Assembly: GCA_963693305.1 (NCBI GenBank)
Contig: OY855905.1
Coordinates: forward strand, 35,971,137 to 36,035,136
Direction: 5' to 3'
DNA: 64,000 bases
Source of the DNA: Meandrina meandrites
Lineage: Eukaryota; Cnidaria; Anthozoa; Scleractinia; Meandrinidae
Shown one piece after another: positions 49,191-61,400 of the stretch (position 1 is the first letter of the stretch; each line of letters starts with the position of its first letter). The notes under the pieces are model-generated. The model did not search any database. It saw only the letters and a program-made list of their open reading frames with translations, and was not told the origin of the DNA. Position numbers and translations under genes: made by a program.

Positions 49191-49922
49191 CAGGAAACTT
49201 ATACATGCTAATTCTCCAACATGACATTGCGCACGCTTTTCGCCTTTTTATGCGGTAAACAAGTTCGAAGAGTTCCATCCTAAGCGATTCAAGACAACAA
49301 TTTGCGGAAAAAGCAAAAATGGGATTAATTGTGCAAGCTAAATTGTTCTTAAGACTGAGAAAAGAAGAAAAATAGCAAAACAACACTGCAAAACAACAAA
49401 AAGTGAACTGCGAGGGATTATATCTGTTTGGATTTGAACGCTTTCCTTACATGTTTAGCCGCCTTAAGGCGCCCAACTGGCCCTATTTGCGGCCGAAAGA
49501 GCTAAGGTTGAATAGGAAATGACAGTTTTTCTGAAATACCCGGAAAAGAAGACAACCTCACAAGACCAGACCCAAATTTTCGAAAATTTTTCCCCGGAAA
49601 TTTCAGTTCCAATTCGCTTTTGCTTCTGGAATTTCTGGGATTTTCGGGTAAATGGTTCGCAATTCGGAAATTCAAAACGTTTCGAATTTTTTTGGAAACT
49701 TTCCTAGGAAATTTCTGTACCACTACTGCTTCTTTTCCGAAATTTCCGGAATTTTTGGTCGAATGGAAGCGCCCTAGGAGACCCCAGGAGACTGGATCGA
49801 CTCATTACCAGTCTTTTGCGTAAAAAATCAACATGGCGGCCGATCGTGGCACATGGTGATCGTTTGCCGAATGTTTTTGTTGTTGAAAAGAACATTTCTG
49901 TGTGATTATTCTGACGAAAACC

Positions 49923-52900
49923 ATGGTTAAGAGAAAAGAAACAAATACGCACAGGTTTCAGGGGTTTACTGAGCGTATTGCGTCTATTAAGATCGATGTG
50001 ACGCATAAAATCCAAAGAAGTACCGAAACTCCAGAGGACGAAGATACATTCTTTTGTGAAGCTCTTGCGAGATGGACAGAGCTAAACTGCACTTTACACT
50101 TTCAGAACTTTGCTTCCGAGGTCAGGCAATACGTTCAAAGTCTTGCGCAGCTTGTTCACCACAAGCAGGAAGTTACAGAACTGTTGAAAACACATCTACA
50201 AATTCCTGAAAGTCTCGCGCTGGAGTCCTTGTTGGATCTCGTGGTTCAGTTGGCCAGAGATTTGCAGGCTGACTTCTATCCCAACTTCAGTAGTTTCTTT
50301 AATATATTCGTGTCTCTTCTGAATCGCTGTTGGCAAGATACTCATGTTCTAGAGTGTATATTTACGACTCTGAGTTATCTTTTTAAGTTTCTTTGGAGAT
50401 ACATGGTAAAAGATATTCAGGAGGTCTTCAGGTAGGTGCTTGGATGGCTGAATACTGTGGACGTTTGGCATGAAGCTGTGAAACGTAGTTGTGACACTAT
50501 GTTTATTGTATTGCATTATACTTGTTGATTTTACAAAAACTGCCACACGATTGTTTTAATACACAGCTTGATGCATATGTTGTGGTTCAATTTTATGCTT
50601 GGTTCAAATTTTATTTTTCTTTGCTTTTGGATATGGTAATGTATGATAATGAGTAAAAAACAAAGGAAAATAAAATTTGAATCAAGGATAAAATTGAACC
50701 ACAACACATATACAAAACAGTTGGACGACAAACGGCTGACAGACGACCGACAGTCGGTTGACGGGAACTGTTCTTCACAATCACTGTACAATGTAGTCTG
50801 TGCTAACCAATGTCTCTTAGATTATGTGGCATGCTGTAATGGGTCATTACATGCAAGGCAGTGAGACATTCCGGTTAACCTAATTACACATTGGTTAGCC
50901 TAAATAGCACTGACTAGCTTAAATAGCACTCCAGTTAGCCTACAATAAGCTGAGGCAGCTTGCTGTTAGCTTTTATATCGGGATAAGGGATTTCTTGTTC
51001 TCACAGTTCACATGGGTCATGAGTCATGCAAGCCATTCTGGTTAGCCTAAATAACACACTCGTTAGCATGAGTGGCACGCCAGTTTGCCTAGATAGCACT
51101 CTGGTTAGCCTACAGTTAATTTAAGTAGCTTTTGGTTAGCTTTTATTGGGATTAGGTTATGACTTGCTGCCTTGCATATTTGTAAGACTCTGTTGTAATC
51201 ATCCCATATGAGAGTGACATCTGATATTTGACCTGAATTTCCTTGAATTGTTAAACAAATTCATTTGGAAAATGGAGAATACATTTTGTGGTTGGTTATT
51301 GGTTCAGTGTTCAAAGTGGGATAAGGTCCGGCCTGATGGGCCCCTAGGCTCATATACAGACTTTTACCATTGGTTCAATGTGATTTTTACTGTGGATCAT
51401 TTTATTTTGTTTTCTAGTTTGTACAGTCCACTTTTGGTGGGCGAACAAAAGAGCTACATTCAACAGTTCGCGGCAGAGAGTTTCTCCTTCCTTATGAGAA
51501 AAATCAAGGACTCCAGCAAACTGTTTGACATACTTTTCTCTACACTTGACACTCAACCAGACTTATGTCAAGGGCTTGGATTCCTGTGTTTTGAAATGAT
51601 CAAAGGAGTTAAAAAGCAGTTTCATTCCATGACTGATTCTGTTCTACCTGTCTTGTTCTCTAAAACTGGAATTTTTCAGACCAAGTCTGTTGGTGTGGCA
51701 CCTGGTTTGCACTGGGAATTGGTATGTATATGTACCTGTAACAACTACATGTAATAACTTTTATACAAAATGAAGGTAAACTAACATTATTTGCAGCTTT
51801 CAAAAATATGTTTGTGATAACTAAAGGTGTTGGTATGTACACTGTACATCAATTGACTATCTTGCTTCTTTTTTTATACACTGTACAACTATAATTTATA
51901 CTCAAAAAACCCTATCCAATATTTCTCATGGCATGCCTCACTGGCTATCTCATATCTCATATCTGACGTGCGCACAAATAACATAATGTTTAAAATTTGA
52001 CTGGAATGCATCAGAATTAACAAGTTTTATCGTAAGGTGACAGTATTAGGGCAATGTTTTAACTCTGATTTGTCCACTATTTTTCATCTGGACAGGTTTT
52101 CCAATCACTTGTACACATGCTCGAGAGAGTGGCAAGATACAGTGTAAAAAAACATTGTCAAGTGATCGAAAAGTCTTTGGTTCAGGAACTGGAAAGGTTG
52201 TGGAGTATTTGGAACAATAAACAGTACAGTGGTGATCAAGAAGAGCCCTTGAAAAGTCAGGTGGCTTGTATTCTGAGGCTGACCAATGTTTGGGTTTCCT
52301 GGAAGTCTGGTAGCTTGATCTCTGATCCAGTCAAGATCTTTAATGTGAGTACACTAAATGCATTTGTTGTAGTTTAATGTGGAGTCAAGGTAAAACAGAT
52401 TTCAAACTAGTTTGATTTGTACTTTCCTTTGTTGCAGATTTATTACCATTATTCTTAAATAAAGGAAAATATAAATCAATTTTGAAACTAGTTTGAAAAC
52501 ATGTTTAGATGAAATTCATTTTAACTACATGTACAGCACATGTACATAAATTTGTTGTGGTTTAAATATATTTTTGGTATGAGATTTCTCAAACCAGTTT
52601 GCTTTTTAGTTCCTTTGCCTCACACATGTACACTGTACTGTTCATCATCATAACCTGAAACAAAGCAGAATAACAATCAAACTGGTTTACAAAAGGTTAA
52701 ACCAAAAACATACTTCACTGTGCATGTTTGTGTTGTGTGCACTGTAAATGACAGGACACATAATTACATGTTAATGGATTAAATGAAAATGTTGCCTATG
52801 TCATTGTACTTCAGTGTAGCCCTTTCCACTAACTGATAATAATAATTATTTTTTGCAAAAGTTTATGGCTGTGCATGGTTACATCAATGTGAATCAGAAT

Positions 52901-55900
52901 AAATTTGTGCTTGAAATTTTCAACTACATGTACTCATTTAAAATCATTTTATTTTTATTTTATTTTTTAGGTTGTTCAGGCAATGTTGGTTAGTGATTTT
53001 ATATCAGACCTCATTTCCTCTCCATTGCTTGAATTTGCATCAACACTGCTGCAGGCATCATTCACTGAACTCTCAAGAGATCGTCACCAGAAACAATTGA
53101 CAGTGAAAATCTTTAATACACTAGACAGTCCTGAACAGTTATTTACATTCTGTAGACATGTCCTGAAGTGGGAAAACTTCCAAAGAGATGTATTACCTTT
53201 CCTGTTGAATTGCTGCCAAGAAGAGCTTTTAAAAGGCTCGTCAAAAATTCCAGACGTTTTCCTTATCCTGACAGAGGTTATCATTCAAAGTGCTTCAGTG
53301 GATAGCGGTGGGCTTGATTTGGGAAACTTAAAAGGCCTGCTTTTCTTTCCGAAATGTGGTACAAAGAAAGGTGAAAAGATTTTGAGGGCTTTCCTTGACA
53401 ATTTAACAATTGATAATGGCACTTTGATGGACAAGAGCAGACTTTCCTTAATATGGAGTGTTCTTGTGTGTATTCCTTGTATAAGGTGAGTGCATTTATC
53501 AAAACCCTTGAAACCGGTATTTTGAATACAGTCGAATCTTGATAACTTGAGCCTTCAAGGGGAATCAAAAAAGGTTTGTGTTGTGGGAGGTGGAGTTATC
53601 AAGGGTAAAAATAATAGTAAGAAAATGGCCAGCGGGGAATCAAAGAAAGTTTGAGTTAGCAGTAGGTGTAATTTATCAGAGTTCAACTGTCCATAATTAT
53701 GTTTTGATTTGTGAACATTTTTTCCCAACTCTATATTACAGTATCCTGCATTCAGCCGTCTCCTATTTCCTCATGCGGAGGAAGTAGGAGATGGCTGCAC
53801 ACGCACAATATGCCCAGTCTAACTGAAGGGCATGTCAAACACGTGGGTGATTAGTATCTTTCATTTTGATTCTTTAGTCCTTTAGATATCCCTCAGTGTT
53901 GCAGCCAGCTCCTCAGTTTTATCATTTCCCTCAGTGAATGCCTTCTATCAAGTAAGACTGCTGGAAACGATGTGGAATGCTCGAGTGTGCTGAGTCAAGC
54001 AATTCAGACATACATTTTGGTCGTGCCAAATCAAGAAGAAATTGTCCAGCATTTAGACTTAAAGTTTATTCTCACATTACTCAGGTAAGTACAGTTGTAT
54101 CAGTTTTATTTGAATAATCCTGAATATCATCCACGCGGACAAACATGGGTGATTTAAAATAAAATTTAATATCTTAACATCAACACAGTTATTTCCTACA
54201 TGTATGTATCCAACGTTAAAATCTCGCGACAAGATCAAGCCATCGAACTTACAGTTTTTAAAACTTCTCCCGAGACGTCTTTCGATAATAGAATCACGTC
54301 TTGCGAGACGCGAGAGACGCGAGAGACGCGATTCTCGTCTCGCGAGAGCGTGGTAACTTACTTTCGAGTGGTACGGTACCTTACTAGCAAAACAACAATC
54401 GTGGACCTAAAGAAGTATATTATTAGATGAATAATGTTTATTTGTACAAATATAAGTTACAACAAGTAAGTAAAAGTACTTACTTTGTCCCTGTTTCTTT
54501 GCATTTTCCGTAGGTCTTGGCCTGACAATGTTTTCGTTCTTCAAGCTTGTCATAAACTGATGTCGTTAGCAACAAAACATGAGATCAAAAGCTTTCTTGG
54601 TGCAGACTATCTTCAGGAAATTTACCCTTACCTACGCCTCAATCTTTGTTCCGCAAGTCATGTTGTAGGTCTCCTTACCCTCAAGATATTGTCGTGTTTT
54701 GATCAAAGAGAAAAAAGTGCATCAGATGATAAGGTACGTATAATCAGGAAGTACTTATTAGCGCGCGTGCAGCCGTCTCCTTTTGCGTGCAGCCGTCTCC
54801 TCACGCGTGCAGCCGTCTCCTCACGCGTGCAACCGTTTCCTTGCGCGTGGAGCCAACTCCTGACGCGTGCAGCCGTCTCCTCACGCGTGCAACGAAGACG
54901 TCTGCAAGTCGGCTAGTATTAATTTATTTTACACTGTTGGATGAGATCAAGTGGTTGGATAACAGAACAGCAGTTGGTCAACTTTGTCTTTGCTGATGTT
55001 CCAAAAATCAAAATGCTTTTTACTGATACGGCTTCTACCACTTTAAAGCTCGCTCATAAAGACGCCTTTTTCCCTGCGAGTTTTGCAATAGAGTTCATGA
55101 AGGGGTTCATTTTCGCTTAATTCTTTCCTCCTATTTAGTTGTACTACGTGTCGTCCAATTCTGTCTGTAACCATGCTCTGGATTGAACAAATTAATCGCT
55201 TGTATGATAAAGGACTGAATTGGACACCACTCCATCGTGTAACCATTACTTCTCTCGTTCCAGCCTCTCGCCTCAAGCAAATGTTCGTTCTTTAAGCTGT
55301 GCCTGTCAGCTGAAGAGGTTCCGGTGCATTTGGACACGTACAGGGACAAGCTGGTTTGTCTGCAGAAACTCCGCTTTTCTCCAGCATTCTACGACGCGCT
55401 GCCAGACATCTGCAGAGATGCTGCTCTGCTTCATTTATCCGGCATGCTTTACGTGAACTTCAGCCCTCTGTGGGATCCCGTCACTGAAATTATCGCGAGT
55501 TTTACTCAAACTTCAAATGTAAAGCACTTTTGGAAAATCTTCAGCGAGCTTCTCAATACAGCGGCAGGGAAAACAGGTGATAATTAAAAATTGTCTTTTT
55601 TTTTCAATTTATTAGCCAGTGCAACATCGTTTCTCTGCGCTTTTCCATTTCCTTCCATCTCTTTCCTTTTCCTCTCCATTATACAAAGTTACATGTACAC
55701 ATACATGTGGGTTCGCAACAGCTTGGGGAATTACAGATGTCGTTTCGCGCTTCACTACCGGGCCAAACGATGTCTGTTTACTCAAGGTAGTCTCGCAATA
55801 AAAGGGTTCTCCTTCACATGATGCAAGCAGTTGCAGTCCGAGTTTGCTTTACAGACACCCGCGCTCAACACGGACACTTTCTGTATTCCTAACAATGTTG

Positions 55901-58421
55901 AATCAACAGGATTGCGGGATACGATACGCTAATGTAGTTTCTGTTTTTGCTTCTATCTTCTAATTAAAGCAAAAAGTTCGCTGTACCTCCTGCACACAAA
56001 CATCCGATTCAAACATTTTTGAAATAGGATACATGTATATTTATGCAGGCATTTGGTGTTTTCTATATTTTCCCACCAAAGGTAACCCACACGAACAAAA
56101 CTGTCTCTTTTCAGAAAAAGCGCTAGACCAAGAAATGGACACAACCAACAGCGAACAACCAGTAGTCAAAAATGACGAACCAGTGACCAGTAAAGCAACC
56201 AAATACCTTGATAAAATATTTGAGAATCATAATAGTGCTTCGCAGGGCCCACAAAAAGAGAATAAGGCCGACCACGTCAACTTCCGCCATCTGTTGTGGA
56301 AAGCAATGGCTTCCTTTCCGGAAGTCGCTGAGCAGAAGTCACGTGACGTTGTTCCACTGTTCCTCAGGTTTGTCAGGTAAGAATGTCTCAATAGGCGTTG
56401 AATGAAATCATATTGGTGGTTGTTTATATCTTCATGTTCAGTGTAACTGTACTTCGTTTCGGTCCAGTGGCATTCTCAGTTTATCTATAAACCACCTTAA
56501 AGGGTGAACCTCATTTTTTTTGCATCTTAATTATTGTAAACCTGTAGATTTACTGTTTCTAAGTTTACGTTTCTGTTTGCCTTTTTCACTTTGTTACAGC
56601 AATGAATATTTTGTGGCGATGGAAAACGTGGCCCCATCTCAAGACATCCGAGCCAAACACACCTCGGATCAACAGGTAACCCAAACAAACTTAAGCCAGG
56701 TAGAATCCACTGACACTGAAGCGGATAACACCACTTCCGAACCTCAAGACAACCTTCACAAGAAAAGACACAAAGCAGCCACAAAGTCTCTTTGTATTCA
56801 TCTGAACCTGTTTACAGCCTTCAAAAACCTGAAAGCGCTCTTCAAAGAACCCGAGATAAGGCAGCTGTTTATGAAGTTTCTTGCTCACAGAGAGGCTGAA
56901 GTTCAGAAGCTTGCAGTTAAGTGTCTCTTCACTTACAAGTTTGACTATCTAGAGCCGTACAAGGAAAACATAGAGCGCCTGTTAGGCGACGAGAACTTTC
57001 GGGACGAGTTGGCGCATTTTTCAGTTGACGAGGATAGCGGTATTGTGGTCAAGAGCCATCGAGACGGGTTAATGCCAGTTCTAATAAGGTTAGTATATTT
57101 TCGGTGTCATACAGTAGAATCTACATTTTGTGCGATTTTGCTTTGCCTTCAGGTCCACCTTAACACTTTATCAATGATATGTTTGTATGCAAATTGCTCC
57201 ATTTGTGCACATGCAGATTAATGAAAGGCTTATTTTCTTAAATGCAGAGGACAATTATAATTACATGTAACCCAATAGGCCAATCTCTTTCCCAGAACCC
57301 GCTTTTCTTTTTATCAGCACTAAGAACGTGGACTCTTTCCATGTCCGATGAGAAAGTCCGCGATTCACGGACTTCACCGGTCATTTCTACTCAAGTCTGA
57401 TCAGCAAACAATCTCATCCCGAGAGCCGGCTGGCAATTGGAAATGAGCACTCTGCGCATACTCAAAAATTCGGACCTGGCTAGAGTCCGCATTGTTGGTG
57501 CTGACCAAAAGAAACGCGGGCCCTGGGGAAGAGATTATCCTATAGACATACCTGATACGGACAGGAGTTAAGAGAATCGCCAAAAGGGGCGCGTTCTATG
57601 CTTTGTATTCACTAACTACATGTATTTCTCTCGTACACAGACTCTTGTACGGCAAAATGCAGAGATTGACTGGGACAGGCACTGGTGGAAGGGCAGGTGT
57701 CGGAGTGAGGCGAGCTGTGGTGCTGAGATTTCTGACTTCTTGTCCTCAGCAAGAAATACAAATTTTCATGGATTTAATTCTGGCGCCTTTTAAACACCTA
57801 TGTACAGGTAAATTATGACATACATTGTATTGTCGACCAAAGTCCTTGTTCGTCGTGCCTTTGTGTCAAGAAAATATACTTACGGTCACAATGTATGCGA
57901 TTCTTATGTCTGTTTTAATTCGTGTTGTTTCTTGTATACGAGCAGTAGACGATCCAGGCTTGATTGTTACCATGACTACAGATCTCTCCTGTGTTGTTCC
58001 TCTGAAGAAACAGCAAGGGTTTCTGGGAATGGTGTCGCAGATCTTGAGCAAGATGGGAAACCTTGCGGCGTCTTTTCTTCCTTCCATCCTTCAAATCATT
58101 CTGTCACTGCTGTCAACGTGCGTGTATGCTCTGGAACACCGCGAGAAGGTTAGTTGAGACTGCTGGACAAAAAATGTGCCAGTGATAAGTTGCTCATCTA
58201 AAGGATTAAAATGTTTAGTACCGACGACCCCACAAGCATTGTCTTTTAAAGTCTTATCGTGTTTAGATAAATTTGTGATGATGATGATGATGATGCTGAT
58301 GATGAGGAGGAAGATAAATGGAGGTCATGAATATACTACATTTATTGCTCTGATACTACACTAGACCTCGTTCCCAATTTGTGGCTTCATAGCTCAGTTG
58401 GTAGAGCATCGCACCGGTATC

Positions 58422-58455
<34 letters not shown>

Positions 58456-61400
58456 TGATTTTTTTTTCAGGCTTCTTTATTCCAATTGCTTAAATTGGAA
58501 ATTCAGTGCAAAGATCACATCGCCTTCATATATATCCGCAGTTCATATATGAATCATTTCATATACATTACATCATACTACATTAGGTTCATATATGCGG
58601 ATATATGACACTCATCAAGTGCGAATACTGTTAGAAACTTGAGCCGTATCGTGTTCTGAAACATTTGTTTTCCTAACTCCTTTTTTTCGTCTTCTCTCTT
58701 AAGGTTCACACACCCTTAATCTCCCAGCTGAAGACAGTCCGGCAGTTGGCCGTTACTCGCTTGACAGAGTTTTTTGAGTTCATGACTGATTATGACTTCA
58801 AACCCATTTGTGATGCCGTGTTCTCATCAGCCGTGTGGCCTCAGGTAAACTTTAACTGAACTGTACAATGGACAGTGCAATACGTAAAATTACGTTTGAA
58901 CGTATGGTGTATAATATATGCTATACATAGACAATGTTTTTGCGCACTAGCACTGAAAGTTTGCAATGGTCATCAGGGAGAAAAATAATCAAACATTTTG
59001 ACGTGTAGATGCCAACCAACCCTCCACCCCTCCCCCTCTAAAAAGTAGAACGGAAACGGATCTTTGGATATATTTTGATTTGTTATAGTTAAAGCAGTTT
59101 GCAAATTTTGTCGTCTATTTTACTTGCAGATAGAGAAGCTTAACCAGGAGAGCATTCAACATCCAACGCCATTGCTCAAACTTTTGTTCGCTTGGTCGAA
59201 GAATTCTCGTTTCTTTCCCTTGCTCTCGAGGAAGCTAGTTGAAAAACCCGACCTGTCAATCATGTCCTGTGTATTTGCCTGTCTGAGTGTTCCATCAGTG
59301 TCAGAGGATGTTGTTACTATGGTTATGGAGATGACAGACAATCTTCTTGCCGCAAACCAATCAGAGATGGGAGATGAGGAAAGGGATTTATTGGAATGTG
59401 GCTCAGAACTAAAGTAAGAAACTATTGTATATAGTAACGTACGTTTTCCTTTGACAAGCAGGCTAATAAAAAGACGATCTACATCGATGGGTTCAGATCA
59501 AATTCGAGGAGGCAAATTTGGGTTCAAATCAAATTAAGGAGGCAGTGCCGAGTGTTTGAAGGGTACTGGTGTTGTAATCCGGAGGTCCCGGGTTCAAACC
59601 CTCCACTGTGCCATCAGCCCGATTTGTTGTCGGTCGTCCCGAGTTCACTCCTCGGTGACGCTTTGTATATAGCCAGCTGGTCTGCCTCTTCCCTGCTAGC
59701 AGAGGCTCTTTTCCTGGTGTTCGCTGACGGGAGAAAAGAGACCTCTGCCATGGGTCGAAAATGGCTTTGATTCAACCGCCGTCCACAGTCTTGGACGGCT
59801 CTATTAAAAACGCATGCTCCTTGCGTTGTTCGCTGACCGCAACTTGAGCCCGTTGCGTCTCGCGCATTTCTTTTCATTAATTCCGCTGTCATTTATTGAG
59901 CCCACATTGCAAACATGGCGTGCTCGTCGGCGTGCTCGAAAGAGTTCAATCGTAAAGAGTTAGAAAGTTTGCTTTCTTCCGTTTTGGATAACCTCGACGA
60001 TGGAAAGGTAAAAAAATTGGGTGATGAGCAGTTCAAGGCTTTGTTTCATTTTTTAAACGGGCGAGACACGTTTGCGTGCTTGCCGACCGGGCATGGGAAA
60101 ACTCTCATCTACCAGGTTGCTGTACTTGTTGCACGAACGGGGAAGGTGAAAATTCTGCCATCGAACCCACTTGTTGTGGTTGTTTCACCTCTGTTTTCTT
60201 GGCGGAGAGTTAACCGGGGTGTGAGACATAACGCGCCATCTGCGTGGGTTTTTCGCGCCAGTTTGACGTGCTACGAATATCACGCGATGGCTTGGTCGGC
60301 TGGCTCGGTCGCTGAGCCGCGGCGCATGCTCAATATAGCCATTTTCGACCCATGGCAGAGGTCTCTTTTCTCCCGTCAGCGAACACCAGGAAAAGAGCCT
60401 CTGCTAGCAGGGAAGTCTGCCTCCCGGCCAGTTGGGATTTTATCCACGTTATGTTCATTTAAAATGTTTCCCCTCTTTCAGTGGCATGCCTGTAAATTAG
60501 CTATCTCGAGGAGAAAAGTGTTTTTTTTTTTTGCAAGAAACCAGCTCATTTGAGAAACAGCCAATACAAGCAGGCCGTGTTGTTAATTATGAACCGATCT
60601 TTTACCTTTTTCTTCCTAGAATGCCCTCGATTTACGACCATGAAAACAAGCCCAGCTACGGAACACTGTTAGTTCTTCCACACATCTCGCAGATATTGGA
60701 ATATCTGAGTCATTCAGTCAAACGAGCTATCGAAAACTCAAAACGAAAGAATAAGGGAAAAGTGATTCTTCCTCAACGAGAGCTTTCGGTCTTGTCTAAA
60801 ATCAGCCCGTTTGTGAAAGACACTGCACAGTCTGCTACATTGATAGAAGTCCTTCTGCCTTTCTTGAGTTCTTCCCAAAAGGAAGAAACAGCGAACAACA
60901 TTATAAGGACCGTCAAAAGTCTGTTAGCCAATGTGGATTCACCTAGAGACTTCGTTTCTCCTTTGTCGAGGCTCTTCTCGCAGATTAACACTCGCAGCAC
61001 AAGGCAGTGTCTATGTGACGTGTTTGTTGAGCTGGCAAAGCTTGATTCAAGCTACTCGTCGGAGACGTGTGAAATTCTTGTTCGTTTGAATGCGTGGAAT
61101 GTAAAACGTCTGGAAGAGCCTGATTATGATGCAAGACTCGAAGGCTTTTCGAATGCTAAGCTTCTCGTCCAACGTGGCGCACTTAAAACAGAGGAAATTC
61201 TACCACTACTACACAACTGCATTTATTTCGTTTTGTGCAGCGATGACTTGTCTATCAGAGATAGTGCTGGCAGCTGCATGAGTTGCATCGTGCGTTATGT
61301 TGTACAGTGTGGAGTAAAGGACGAGGCATTTCATGTTCTAATCATGAAGTGTCTGCTACCAGCCTGTAAAAAAGCTCTCTCTTCTAAGAAGGAGGTATTT

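Larger units (their letters stand above)
59538..60535 (+). repeat. tRNA-derived SINE, copy 3, split by a transposon
   Basis: The left part is 59538-59688 (GGAGGCAGTGCCGAGTG ... CCAGCTGGTCTGCCTC) and the right part 60415-60535 (GTCTGCCTCCCGGCCAG ... ATCTCGAGGAG, T run). Compared with the intact copy at 39942, the two parts join exactly at CTGGTCTGCCTC once one copy of the 9-base duplication is removed. Located in UTP20 intron 13. Confidence 0.85.

Noticed and set aside
59915..60553. Full 212-codon helicase-like protein
   Set aside because: Only about the first 95 codons resemble a helicase; the rest is transposon end and SINE sequence, so I limited the call to 59915-60200.
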